From the NCBI RefSeq assembly GCF_037026715.1, contig NZ_JBANCG010000003.1, positions 62,001-126,000 of the forward strand: a stretch of 64,000 nt of DNA, read 5' to 3'. Of this stretch, positions 25,383 to 34,231 are shown piece by piece. A program made the translations under genes and the position numbers. Numbering within the stretch: position 1 is the stretch's first letter; every line of letters starts with the position of its first letter. Origin of the DNA: Breoghania sp037026715 (GTDB taxonomy: Bacteria; Pseudomonadota; Alphaproteobacteria; Rhizobiales; Stappiaceae). Under the pieces are notes generated by a model. It made no database searches, was not told the DNA's origin, and saw nothing but the letters and a program-made list of their open reading frames with translations.

Positions 25383-27074
25383 TCAGTCGTTCCCGAGATT
25401 AAGGATGGCTTCGATGTAATCGAGAGAAGATTCGGCTTCCTCGATCGCGGCCTGATAGGCGGCATAGCGCTCGGTCAGCATTTCCTCGTAAGTCTCCGCA
25501 CGGTCGCGGATGTCGTCGGCCTTTTCCTCCAGATCCTCATTGGTCTCTGTCAGGCCTTCGATCAGGTCGGTGAGGGTACTGTCGTCCTCGTCGGCCACCG
25601 TGTCGGTGGTAACGAACAGGTTTTCCGCGATTCCGGAGGTGAAGGTAAGGTCCACGGTCTGGGATTCGTCTCCGGTGAAGACGAACGTGATGCCCTCGTA
25701 TTCGGTGCCTTCCGCGCCGATGATGCGTGCGCCGTCCACGGTGAAGAGCGTGGTGTCGCCATTCACCGAGACCTCCGTGACATCTCCGTCCTCGCCCACC
25801 GTGATGTCGAGGGTGAGTTCGGAGGGCATGCTCGTATTGCGGCGCAGAAGCGAAATGTCGCTGGATGAACTGCTCATCTGGAAGGTGAGCAGGGACTCCA
25901 CCATGTCCAGGTCGTCGAGCAGCGCACTGTTGAGCGTCGACTCGTCGTATTCCAGATAGTTGTTCTCGTCGTAGGACAGCCCGAGAAACGCCATCGATTC
26001 GCTGTCGATGATCGTCGACAGATCGTCGGCAATCGAGGAATTGGTGGAGCGCAGCGTCCCGTCCGCAAAGAGCGTCGCGTCGTCGGAAGCAGTGCCGGCG
26101 GAACTCACCTCCTGCTGGGTCAAGGCCCATTCGCGATAGGCGTTGTAGGCGTCCACCAGCGCGATGATCGCCTCCTTGATGGTGCTCACGTCGGATGAGA
26201 CTTCCACCGAAATCGAAGCGTCTTCGCCGGTCTCCTGGTAGAGATTGAAGGTCACGCCATCGAGCACGTCGTCGATCGTGTTGCTGGAGCGTGTGATGGT
26301 GATGCCGTCGAGCGTGATGATGGCGTCCTGAGCGGCCTGGATCTCGTTGGCGTAGTCGCCGTTTTCGTCGGTGATGCCGAGCGCCTGGGCTATGTCGGTG
26401 CCATCGCCCGCCGTCATGACGATTTCCTGGCCCGTCTCCGTTCCCGAGAGGATGAGCTGATAGGTGTCGTCGGACACCTTGAGCACCGTGGCCTGCACGC
26501 CGGTCGTCTCGGATTGGTCGTTGATCGTGGAGGCGATCTCCGCGAGGGTCATGTCCTCGGTAATGTCGAACTCGACCGCTTCGCCGTCCTCCAGCCCGAT
26601 CGTCAGGCTGCCTTCGAGGCCGAGTTCCTCGGTGCTCGATTCGTATTCCGAACTCGCAAGTTTCTCGACCTTGGCGAGTTGCAGGATCTGGAGATCGTAG
26701 GTGCCGACGTTCGTGTCGTCGTCCACGGTCACCACGACGGCGGACTCCGCGTCCACGTCGCCGACCGCGGTCAGATAGGCCTCGCGGTCCGCGAAGACGT
26801 CGTCATCGTCAAGGGTCGAACCCGTGGAGCCGCGCAGCGCCGTAGCCGCGTCGTTGATGTCCTGCAGGAGATCCTGCATTTCCTCGTAGGCGGCGATCTT
26901 CGTCTCGTTTTCGGTGATCTTGACGTCGATCGCGTCGGCCGGTGCGGTCTTGGCGGCGACCGCGACCTCGATCAGCGCGTCCCAATCGATGTCGGCAGCA
27001 TCCGAAGAATAGGAATAGGTCGAACTCGAGACCGTCGTCGTGGTCGTCGAGGTTGTGCTGGAAACATCGCTCAT
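25383..27074 (-). CDS. fliD: Flagellar filament cap protein FliD (HAP2)
   Basis: A 563-residue cap protein. After a 25-residue Ser/Thr tract the FliD N-terminal domain begins (DIDWDALIEVAVAAK ... KITENETKIAAYEEM). A central flagellin_IN-like segment (AIITLDGITITRSSNTIDD, VTFNLYQETGEDASISVEV) and the C-terminal FliD domain (TIKEAIIALVDAYNAYREW; ending YQAAIEEAESSLDYIEAIL) follow. GAGGT precedes the start. FliD caps the growing filament and guides flagellin folding. The sequence is highly acidic, as are the other secreted flagellar proteins here. Confidence 0.94.
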   Translation of the reverse strand: MSDVSSTTSTTTTTVSSSTYSYSSDAADIDWDALIEVAVAAKTAPADAIDVKITENETKIAAYEEMQDLLQDINDAATALRGSTGSTLDDDDVFADREAYLTAVGDVDAESAVVVTVDDDTNVGTYDLQILQLAKVEKLASSEYESSTEELGLEGSLTIGLEDGEAVEFDITEDMTLAEIASTINDQSETTGVQATVLKVSDDTYQLILSGTETGQEIVMTAGDGTDIAQALGITDENGDYANEIQAAQDAIITLDGITITRSSNTIDDVLDGVTFNLYQETGEDASISVEVSSDVSTIKEAIIALVDAYNAYREWALTQQEVSSAGTASDDATLFADGTLRSTNSSIADDLSTIIDSESMAFLGLSYDENNYLEYDESTLNSALLDDLDMVESLLTFQMSSSSSDISLLRRNTSMPSELTLDITVGEDGDVTEVSVNGDTTLFTVDGARIIGAEGTEYEGITFVFTGDESQTVDLTFTSGIAENLFVTTDTVADEDDSTLTDLIEGLTETNEDLEEKADDIRDRAETYEEMLTERYAAYQAAIEEAESSLDYIEAILNLGND

Positions 27075-27148
27075 GGCCGGGACCTCGCGTTATGCGAACC
27101 GGACCGCGCGGCAACGCATGGCCGCGCGGTCGGGGCTTTGTCTGGAGC

Positions 27149-27211
27149 GGCCGGGTCTTCCGGGACAGCGACGGTTTCGGGGCTGTCGGTATGTCCGTGG
27201 AAGACCCGGCC
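27149..27211 (-). terminator. Large nested stem-loop between fliC and fliD
   Basis: A 13-bp perfect outer stem (GGCCGGGTCTTCC at 27149-27161, complement at 27199-27211) encloses further pairing (GACAGC at 27164-27169 with GCTGTC at 27182-27187). It begins 9 bp after the fliC stop. There is no T-run, so it probably limits read-through into fliD and protects fliC mRNA, matching the large excess of flagellin needed over cap protein. Confidence 0.65.
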
Positions 27212-27219
27212 TCTTCTGC

Positions 27220-28782
27220 TTACTGCAGAAGCGACAGCAGGTTCTGCGGCATCTGGTTGGCCTGGGCGGCGGCGGCGACCGCGGCCTGGACCTTCACCGA
27301 AGACGCGGACAGAGACGCCTGCTCGGAGGCGATGTCGACATCGCTGATGGCCGATTCCGCGGCTTCCAGGTTTTCGATCGAGGTGTCGATCTGGGCGGAG
27401 CGGAATTCGAACCGGGACATGGTCGCACCCATCTCGGCACGGGCGTTGGAGACCGTATCGATCGCGGTGTCGAGGAGGGAAAGGGCCTCTTCGGCGCCGG
27501 CCTGGGTGGAGACGTCGAGATCGGCGATGCCCAGATCCGTCGACGTCAACGACTGGATGGTCAGCGTGATCGTGTCGGAGGCGTCGGAGCCGACGACGAT
27601 GTCGGAACCGGTCGTGTCGGCGTCCGTCGCGGTCCCGGTGGCCGAAGCGGTGGCTGTGGTCAGGCCCAGATCGGAGAGGGCGAAGTCATCGGTGCCGTCA
27701 AGGCTGCCGGTGAGGTTGTCGATGGTGACCGTCGCCTTTTCGCCCGACGTGCGGCTGGTGAAGGTCAGTGCTCCGGTATCGGCGTCGAGGCTTGCGGTGA
27801 CGTCGTAGTTGCCGTCCTCGATCAGCGCCGCATTGATGGAGCTGACAAGTTCGGAGGCCGAATAGCCGACATCCTCTCCTGTGTCGTTGGAAAGTGTCAC
27901 GGTCGTGCCGTTGACGTCGAAGGAGACTTCCTGGCCGTCGGAGAGCGTCAGCGCATCGCTTGCCGAGTACGTTTCGGTGCCGTCGCTGTCGGTATCGGTG
28001 AGGCCGAGAGTCGTCAGATCCGCGGAAGTCAAGGTGGTGTTGCTGCCGCCGGCCGCGACGTTGTCTATCGTGATGTCGGAACCGTCGACGGCGGTCAGGG
28101 TCAGGCCCGAGCTGTCGACACTTGCCGTTACGCCCGTGGTTGTGCTCTGGGCATTGATCGCGTCGACGATCTCATCGGCCGAGATGGAGGTGCCCGTTGC
28201 CGTGAGGGATATGGTCGTGCCGTTGACGTCGAAGCTCAGGGTGTCGCCGGCGGTCGTGGCGATTGTGGAGGACGAGGTGAGCGAGCTTGTCGCCGTGGTG
28301 GCGCCAGACAGCGTCGAGGTGACTTCGGCCGCCGTCTTGACCGTGTCGTCGGAGAAGTCGGAGGTTCCGTCGAGCAGGGACTGGCCGTTGTAGCGGGTGG
28401 AGGTCGAGATGCCGTCGATTTCGTCCACGAGCTGGTCGAATTCCGCCTCGATGTAGGTGCGCTCCGTGTCCGTCACCGTGCCGGAGGCCGACTGTGAAGC
28501 CAGCGTCTTCATGCGCTCCAGGATGTCGGAGATGTTCGCGGCGCCGCCGTCGGCCGTCTGCAGGATCGAGATGCCGTGCGAGGCGTTGGTGGAGGCCTGC
28601 TCCAGAGCCGAGACGTCGGAGGAGATCTTGGTGGAGATCGCCAGGCCCGCGGCGTCGTCGGACGCCTTGGTGATGCGCGAACCGGAGGCGAGCTTTGCCA
28701 GCGATTCCGACTGGTCGGAGGAGTTGATGTTCAGGTAGCGGACCGCGGTATTTGCGGCGGTATTCGTCGAAATGACGGGCAT
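27220..28782 (-). CDS. fliC: Flagellin FliC
   Basis: A 520-residue flagellin. The N-terminal D0/D1 domain (residues 1-145) has SLAKLASGSRITKASDDAAG and LERMKTLASQSASGTVTDTE; the C-terminal D1/D0 (about 410-520) ends QANQMPQNLLSLLQ. The variable region carries two copies of a flagellin_IN-type unit at about residues 180-243 and 284-357; both contain SFDVNGTT, the second as VSFDVNGTTVTL. The variable domains have almost no lysine or arginine. AGGAGAACACC precedes the ATG. It lies between the ECF sigma gene and fliD, facing the same way. Confidence 0.96.
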   Translation of the reverse strand: MPVISTNTAANTAVRYLNINSSDQSESLAKLASGSRITKASDDAAGLAISTKISSDVSALEQASTNASHGISILQTADGGAANISDILERMKTLASQSASGTVTDTERTYIEAEFDQLVDEIDGISTSTRYNGQSLLDGTSDFSDDTVKTAAEVTSTLSGATTATSSLTSSSTIATTAGDTLSFDVNGTTISLTATGTSISADEIVDAINAQSTTTGVTASVDSSGLTLTAVDGSDITIDNVAAGGSNTTLTSADLTTLGLTDTDSDGTETYSASDALTLSDGQEVSFDVNGTTVTLSNDTGEDVGYSASELVSSINAALIEDGNYDVTASLDADTGALTFTSRTSGEKATVTIDNLTGSLDGTDDFALSDLGLTTATASATGTATDADTTGSDIVVGSDASDTITLTIQSLTSTDLGIADLDVSTQAGAEEALSLLDTAIDTVSNARAEMGATMSRFEFRSAQIDTSIENLEAAESAISDVDIASEQASLSASSVKVQAAVAAAAQANQMPQNLLSLLQ

Positions 28783-28941
28783 GGTGTTCTCCTGATTTCT
28801 TCAAGATCAGCGCCCGCTGCCAGGCGCGACACTGACGCGCTTTCCTGCGCGCATGCCTCTACAACGGTGGCACAGGCGAAAATCAGGCGATTTGTTCTTC
28901 GATGTGCTGACTTTTTTCGTTAGCGGAACGTAAATCAAGAG

Positions 28942-29610
28942 TTAATCATTAGTAAACAGCGAGAGGACATCTCTCCCGCTGTTGCGCAGGATATGCTTGA
29001 GTTTCTGCCGTCCGCGCTTGAGGAGCGACTCCACCGCGAAGATCGTCGTGTTCATGACCTCCGCGATCTCCGCATTGCTCAACGCTTCGGTGTAGGAAAG
29101 AACCAGGGCGACGCGCTGCTGTTCCGGGAGGCGCTCCATGGCGACGGCGAGCTGCTCGGTTGCCTCGTCGCGCAGCAGGCTCTGCATCTGGTCGCAATGG
29201 TCGTCCGCCACCTCCGGCAGCACGTCCATCGCCTCAACTTTCGGCTTGCGCAGCATGTCGATGCAGCGATTGGTGACGACACGGTACAGCCAGGTCGAGA
29301 ACTTCGCCTTGCCCGGCTGCCATTCGCCGCGACGTGTCCAGACCTGAAGAAAGGCGTCCTGAACGACATCCTCCGCGTCGGCAGGCGAGCGCAGGATGCG
29401 CAAGGCGACGGCATACCCTCTGTCGACGTGACGCTCCACGAGCAGCCTGAAGGCCGCTTCGTCGCCAGAGCCGATGAGGCGCAGCAGCTCATCATCGCTT
29501 GCCGCCTGCATATCGCGTTCCGTTTTCTTCGCCCGATCATGGGCGACCGGCTTGTCCATCTCTATGGCCGGACATTCGGCCAGTTCAGAGGTTGCCGTCG
29601 CGAAGGCCAT
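28942..29610 (-). CDS. ECF-type RNA polymerase sigma factor
   Basis: A 222-residue sigma-70 family protein of ECF type. Region 2 runs from DELLRLIGSGDEAAFRLLVE through DAEDVVQDAFLQVWTR to FSTWLYRVVTNRCIDMLRK, and region 4 contains LPEQQRVALVLSYTEALSN and an HTH ending VESLLKRGRQKLKHIL. I chose the ATG at 29610 because GGGGAG lies 9 nt upstream; an in-frame ATG at 29664 (18 residues longer) lacks a good ribosome-binding site. It faces fliC 160 bp away. A candidate anti-sigma-like membrane protein and metal-sensor-like gene lie beyond fliC-fliD-fliS. Whether it transcribes flagellar genes or an envelope/metal stress regulon is not evident. Confidence 0.9.
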   Translation of the reverse strand: MAFATATSELAECPAIEMDKPVAHDRAKKTERDMQAASDDELLRLIGSGDEAAFRLLVERHVDRGYAVALRILRSPADAEDVVQDAFLQVWTRRGEWQPGKAKFSTWLYRVVTNRCIDMLRKPKVEAMDVLPEVADDHCDQMQSLLRDEATEQLAVAMERLPEQQRVALVLSYTEALSNAEIAEVMNTTIFAVESLLKRGRQKLKHILRNSGRDVLSLFTND

Positions 29611-29737
29611 ATTCAGGATCTCCCCGCCTGCCGCAGTCTCCACCGACACTTCAGTGGAGTTCATCTCTGAAACGGGCGCAGGATAGAAATCAGGCTGTAA
29701 AAATTCGGTATCGGAAGATTTTTATTGAAAATATATT

Positions 29738-29779
29738 AGGAATAATCTGCCTATTGCTAGGAAAAAATTGCCTATCTAT
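29738..29779. repeat. Two tandem 21-bp repeats in AT-rich region upstream of the ECF sigma gene
   Basis: TAGGAA-N5-TGCCTAT occurs twice with a 21-bp period (29738-29758 and 29759-29779, 15 of 21 positions identical). Each copy is itself a near-palindrome, because TGCCTA is the complement of TAGGCA. A 21-bp period equals two helical turns, as expected for cooperative protein binding. The gap 29611-29924 holds no gene; its middle (29690-29830) is far more AT-rich than the rest of the window. Confidence 0.45.
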
Positions 29780-29924
29780 AATATATGCAAGAATACGAGA
29801 AAGTATATTTCTGATTTCTCCTAGAATTTTGTATTGACCGTAGCGACGGGGCGCACGGCAAATTTCGCCTGCCGCACGCCTGACCCCGGGCGAAAATAAA
29901 CGAAAAATAATCTGCGGCCACCCC

Positions 29925-30965
29925 TCAGAGGGGATTTGCAGGATCTTGCGAGGGGAGCTGAAAAAGCCGCCTGTAGCGTTTTGGCGTCAGGCCGGTGCGA
30001 CGCTTGAAGGCGCGTTCGAAGGCCGTCTGGTCGGAATAGCCGAGCTCGAAGGCGATTTCCGCGAGCGTGTGGGAGGACGCGGCCAGAGCCTGTCGTGCCA
30101 CGCGGAAGCGGCAGTCCTCCAGAAGGGCGGAAAAGCGCGTTCCCTCCGAAAAAAGGCGGCGGTGAAGGCTGCGTCGGGAAAGGCCGAGGTCCCGCGATAT
30201 CGTCTCCTGATCGGCGGCGCCGGTCCCCAGACCCGCATAGATCGCCATGCGCGTGCGTTCGGTGAGCGAGGTCGTACGGGTCGTGTCGGCGAGACGGCGC
30301 GTGAGATTCTCGAGGCATCTGCGGTGAAGGCCGCCGTCATGGCGCGTCATCGGGGCATTGAGGACGCTTTCGGGAAAACTTAGGGCGTTGGTTTCCGCCT
30401 CGAAGACGCAGAGGCAGCCCGTTGCCTCGCCCCAGGCGGAGAGCGTGCGGGCGGTTGCATGCTCAAAGCAGACGAGATCAGGCGTCCAGTCCGGGCCGGC
30501 ACCGCGGCGGATGAGTTCCCGCAATACGGAGAGCGTGAATTCCGCATCCTGCCGGCGTGGCCATATGTCGGGATTGAGGATGCGGTAGCTGAGCGTCGCC
30601 ATGCCGTCTTCGACCTCAAGCTGCATCTCGGTTTCCGACTGCACGAAGCGGATGAAGCGCACGAAGGTCCGCAGCGCCGCGCCAACCGTCGGCGCGCTGA
30701 CCAGCGCCTCGCCGAGATCGCCAAGGTCCGCGAAATCGAAATGGCGGCCCGACTGCCAGCCGATCCCGGGCTGGGCCAGGGCTGAGGCACCGTCCTCGTA
30801 GATCGCGACGAAGGAGGACAGGGGGATCTCGGTTCGCCGGTTTTGCCACGCGCAAACCGGCACTCCGCTGCGGCGGCCGAAATCAGCGGGTTCGAGGCCC
30901 CGCTCGTCCAGCAGGCTCTGCAATCCGCTCAACGCGCCTGAGACGATGGTCGCTCCCCCCGGCAT
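29925..30965 (-). CDS. qhpR: AraC-family regulator of the amine dehydrogenase operon, QhpR-like
   Basis: A 346-residue regulator with an N-terminal arabinose-binding-like domain (about residues 5-190) of the OruR/QhpR type and a C-terminal double HTH: LSRRSLHRRLFSEGT and IAFELGYSDQTAFERAFKRR. The ATG at 30965 has AGGGAA 6 nt upstream and is preferred over a TTG 30 bp earlier. It is divergent from qhpG, the first gene of the QHNDH cluster, with 256 bp between. In Paracoccus an AraC regulator of this kind induces the qhp operon in response to primary amines such as n-butylamine. I infer the same role here. Confidence 0.85.
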   Translation of the reverse strand: MPGGATIVSGALSGLQSLLDERGLEPADFGRRSGVPVCAWQNRRTEIPLSSFVAIYEDGASALAQPGIGWQSGRHFDFADLGDLGEALVSAPTVGAALRTFVRFIRFVQSETEMQLEVEDGMATLSYRILNPDIWPRRQDAEFTLSVLRELIRRGAGPDWTPDLVCFEHATARTLSAWGEATGCLCVFEAETNALSFPESVLNAPMTRHDGGLHRRCLENLTRRLADTTRTTSLTERTRMAIYAGLGTGAADQETISRDLGLSRRSLHRRLFSEGTRFSALLEDCRFRVARQALAASSHTLAEIAFELGYSDQTAFERAFKRRTGLTPKRYRRLFQLPSQDPANPL

Positions 30966-31221
30966 GGCGTCTTCCCTATCGGGCTGCTTCCGCAACGGCT
31001 ACACTGCCGTGTCGCTGCTGCGGGAAGTGGCATGGCGAAATACAGAGCAAAGCAAAACTTAACGTAGCGCGCAATCTGCCGCCGCGCGTTTTTGTCCCTG
31101 CGTCAAATTGGCCGAAAATGTCGAGAAGCCGCCTGCGCATCTGCCCTTAGATGGCGGATGGAGAAAGAACTCCGGCCCGAAACCGTGAAAACACGGGCGG
31201 CACCGGAGGAGGGAACAGGCT

Positions 31222-32646
31222 TTGACGACTTTCCACGAGGTGGCCGTCGTCGGTGGAGGCCCCGCCGGCGCGTTCGCGGCCTGGCAGCTTGCGCGCGCCG
31301 GTATCGGCGTGGCGCTGATTGATCCGCAGGGCACGGATATCGCTGCCGGCCAGCCGGAGCACCGGGCTCAGACGCGGCTCGAAGGGCTTGGCGATCGCGT
31401 GGCGCATCTGCTGGCCGCGAAGGGGCTTGGCCGGGTGCTGGAGGCGGCGACGGCCCCTGTCCGGCGCTCGTTGCGCTGGGCAGGTCTCGCCCAAAGCGCC
31501 AATCGCGAAAGGCTGGTGGACCGGCATCTGTTCGACGCCCTTCTGCGGCACGAAGCGGTTGCGGCCGGAGCGGTCTTCCATCGCGACCGGCTGGCGGGCA
31601 CATCGGTCCTTGCGGTTCGCGAAGGCGTGCGGCTCTCGCTTGCCAGCGGCAAACAAGTTTGCGCCCGGCTGATGATCGATGCGCGCGGCCGGCAGGCCCG
31701 TGCCGGGCGGCGGCTGATGGGGCCGCAGACCCTATCCATCGCCGGCTTCGTGACGGGCGGCCGCCCCACGCTGAACGATGCGGTCGGTTCCGACGAGGCG
31801 ACCGCTCATGTGGAGGCGACGCCCCAGGGGTGGGTTTGGGACGTCACGCATCCCCGTCTCGGCCGGTGGGTCCAGATTTCCATCGATGCGGGAGATCTCC
31901 AAGGTGCCGGGCAGGCCGGGCTTGCGGAGCGTTTCCGGCGCTTTCATTCCCAGGAACAGTTCGAAGGCCGATACGAAGCCGGCCGATACGAGGGCTGCGT
32001 CATCGACGGGCCGCTGCGGGCGCGAAACTGCGGGCTCGTCCTGTCCGCAGGCAGCCTGACGCCGCCGGTCATCCCCATCGGGGACGCCGCCGTCGCAATC
32101 GATCCGCTGTCCGGTCACGGCCAGTTCTGGGCGCTTTCCTCCGCACTTTCCGCGCTGCCGATTGTGGCGCAGTTGCTTGACGACAGGCAGGACGAAAGCG
32201 GGCTTGCCCGGCGTTTCTTCGAGGACCGCGTGGTCGGCACCTTCTGGCGGCAGGCGCGCGTGGGGCGCGATTTCTATCGCCTCGAGCGGGACCTCGCGGA
32301 GCATCCGTACTGGGCCGCGCGCGCCGGCTGGCCGGATGCCGAGCCGTCCCATCCGCAGGTAGCTGCCGCCCGGCTGGAGCGCCGCGTCGTCGTGGAGTCC
32401 GGCCGGCTTTGCGAGCGCGAGGTGCTGGTGACGCCGATGGATCCCGACGGTGTCGCCTTCGTCGCGGGCATCGCGGTCGGCGATCTGGTGCGCGCCGGCA
32501 GCGCGGGGGAGGGCGTGACCCTTCGCCCCGAGGCCGCGCGCGCGCCGCAGCCCGTCATCGGCTGGCTGGAGAGCCGGGGGCTCAGCCCCGCGTCCAACGA
32601 GATAACCACAAGCACAAGAAGCACCACCACGAGGGAAACCGCATGA
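31222..32646 (+). CDS. qhpG: FAD-dependent monooxygenase QhpG (CTQ biogenesis)
   Basis: A 474-residue flavoprotein. It begins at TTG 31222, preceded by GGAGGAGGGA at 7 nt; no better start is available because the FAD-binding loop VVGGGPAGAFAAWQLARAG starts at residue 9. The second FAD motif is IPIGDAAVAIDPLSGHG. In the QHNDH system QhpG dihydroxylates the future CTQ tryptophan of the crosslinked small subunit. Here it heads the operon and overlaps qhpA (ATGA). The last 110 residues go beyond the standard FAD-monooxygenase fold and resemble the extra C-terminal part expected for QhpG. The identification rests mainly on the cluster context. Confidence 0.85.
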   Translation: MTTFHEVAVVGGGPAGAFAAWQLARAGIGVALIDPQGTDIAAGQPEHRAQTRLEGLGDRVAHLLAAKGLGRVLEAATAPVRRSLRWAGLAQSANRERLVDRHLFDALLRHEAVAAGAVFHRDRLAGTSVLAVREGVRLSLASGKQVCARLMIDARGRQARAGRRLMGPQTLSIAGFVTGGRPTLNDAVGSDEATAHVEATPQGWVWDVTHPRLGRWVQISIDAGDLQGAGQAGLAERFRRFHSQEQFEGRYEAGRYEGCVIDGPLRARNCGLVLSAGSLTPPVIPIGDAAVAIDPLSGHGQFWALSSALSALPIVAQLLDDRQDESGLARRFFEDRVVGTFWRQARVGRDFYRLERDLAEHPYWAARAGWPDAEPSHPQVAAARLERRVVVESGRLCEREVLVTPMDPDGVAFVAGIAVGDLVRAGSAGEGVTLRPEAARAPQPVIGWLESRGLSPASNEITTSTRSTTTRETA

Positions 32647-34220
32647 TGAAACGACTTCGAGCCGGCCTGCCGGCCGGTGCCGTGGGGTTGATGCTGATGA
32701 TGCCGGGCGCCGCCCTGGCTCAGGCGGATGCTCCCGATCCCGCAACCCTTCTCGCCGATACCTGTGGTGCCTGCCATGCGGCGGATGCCTCCGGCGCGCT
32801 TTCGCGCATCAACGGCCAGCGCAAGACGCCGGAAGGCTGGCTGATGACCATCGTGCGCATGCGCCTCTTCCACGGCATGGTCATCGATCCCGCCACGCAG
32901 GCGACGCTGGTGCACTATCTCGCCGATACGCAAGGGCTCGCACCCTCGGAAGCCGAGGACTTCCGCTACATTCTGGAGCGCGAGCCGGCGGTGGTGGAAA
33001 AGGTCGAGGCGCCGCTTGCGGAGATGTGCGCGCGCTGTCATTCGGCCGCCCGCATCGGCCTGCAACGGCGCACGCGGGAGGAATGGAACCTCCACATCGA
33101 TTTCCATGTCGGGCAATGGCCGACGCTGGAATACCAGGCGCTGGCTCGCGACCGCGACTGGCTGAAGATCGCACGCGAAGAGGTCGTGCCGCTGCTGGCG
33201 GAAAAATACCCCTTCAAGGCGGATGCCTGGGACGCCTGGAAGGATGCGGCAAAGCCCAAAGCCACGGGCGGCTGGGTCTTCACCACGCGCCTGCCGGAAA
33301 AGGGTGAGGCCTATGGCAAGCTGGAGGTTTCCGGTTCCGCGCAGCCCTTTACCGTCTCCGGCACACTGAAGACGGCGGAGGGTGAGGAAATGCCGGTTTC
33401 CGGCAAGCTCAACGTCTACACGGGCTACGAATGGCGCGCGAACCTCACCATCGGCGATACGGTCTATCGTCAGGTGCTGGCGATCTCGCCGGACGGCACG
33501 ACACTCACCGGCCGGCAGTTCCTGCATGACGAGGACAGCCTCGGCGGGGCGTTCAAGGCGGTGAAGGTCGGCAGCGGCGCGCTCATCGCAGGCACGGTTC
33601 CCTCCACATTGCCTGCGGGATCCGAGGCGCGCGTCCAGATCGTCGGGGCGGGGCTTGAAAGCGCATCGCTTTCCGGCGCGCTGGAGGCCTCGGGTGGTAC
33701 GGCCAACGATTACGGCGTGGCGCTCGATGTGGCGCCGGCCGCCGACACGGATGGCGCGGTCAGCGTGGCCGCGGGCGATGCCGGGCTCGAAGGCGTACTT
33801 TCCGTCTACAGCCACATCGATAGCCTGAAGGTCGAACCCGCCTTCGCCATTTCCCGCGTCGGCGGGGACGGCGGATCGGCGCCTCGGGTCAAGGCGCGGT
33901 TTGCGGCCATCGGCTTCTGGAACGGACCGGACGGAAAGCCCGGCACGGAGGATGACGTTCGCATCGGCGAAGTGCCGGCGTCTTGGTCGGTCGCGCCCTT
34001 CAACGAGGAAGCAGAAAAGCTTGAGGACGTGAAATACGCCGGCGACATGAATGCCGATCTCGGCATCTTCACGCCGTCTGTCGCCGGCCCCAACCCGGAG
34101 CGACCGTTTTCCACCAACAACGCGGGCAATCTGGAAGTGCTGGCGACGAGCGGCGAGGTGTCCGGCGAGGGACAGCTCATCGTCACCGTCCAGCGCTGGA
34201 ACGATCCGCCGATCCACTGA
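32643..34220 (+). CDS. qhpA: Quinohemoprotein amine dehydrogenase alpha (diheme) subunit
   Basis: A 525-residue periplasmic subunit. It has a signal peptide (about residues 1-28, ending ALAQA) and two c-type heme sites: C41-G-A-C-H45 and C129-A-R-C-H133. The C-terminal two-thirds consist of Ig-like beta domains. It is secreted by Sec, receives its two hemes in the periplasm, and passes electrons from the CTQ-bearing subunit to a soluble acceptor. The ATG at 32643 overlaps the qhpG stop. Length and domain order match the Paracoccus and Pseudomonas enzyme. Confidence 0.95.
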   Translation: MMKRLRAGLPAGAVGLMLMMPGAALAQADAPDPATLLADTCGACHAADASGALSRINGQRKTPEGWLMTIVRMRLFHGMVIDPATQATLVHYLADTQGLAPSEAEDFRYILEREPAVVEKVEAPLAEMCARCHSAARIGLQRRTREEWNLHIDFHVGQWPTLEYQALARDRDWLKIAREEVVPLLAEKYPFKADAWDAWKDAAKPKATGGWVFTTRLPEKGEAYGKLEVSGSAQPFTVSGTLKTAEGEEMPVSGKLNVYTGYEWRANLTIGDTVYRQVLAISPDGTTLTGRQFLHDEDSLGGAFKAVKVGSGALIAGTVPSTLPAGSEARVQIVGAGLESASLSGALEASGGTANDYGVALDVAPAADTDGAVSVAAGDAGLEGVLSVYSHIDSLKVEPAFAISRVGGDGGSAPRVKARFAAIGFWNGPDGKPGTEDDVRIGEVPASWSVAPFNEEAEKLEDVKYAGDMNADLGIFTPSVAGPNPERPFSTNNAGNLEVLATSGEVSGEGQLIVTVQRWNDPPIH

Positions 34221-34231
34221 GGGAGCGAGCC

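Noticed and set aside
28942..28956. TTAA-N7-TAAA, resembling a CtrA box, upstream of fliC
   Set aside because: The second half deviates from TTAA and the site overlaps the stop codon of the sigma gene; too weak to call.
29611..29664. Longer start of the ECF sigma factor at 29664
   Set aside because: No good ribosome-binding site, whereas 29610 has GGGGAG; the 18 extra residues are outside the sigma domains. It remains possible.
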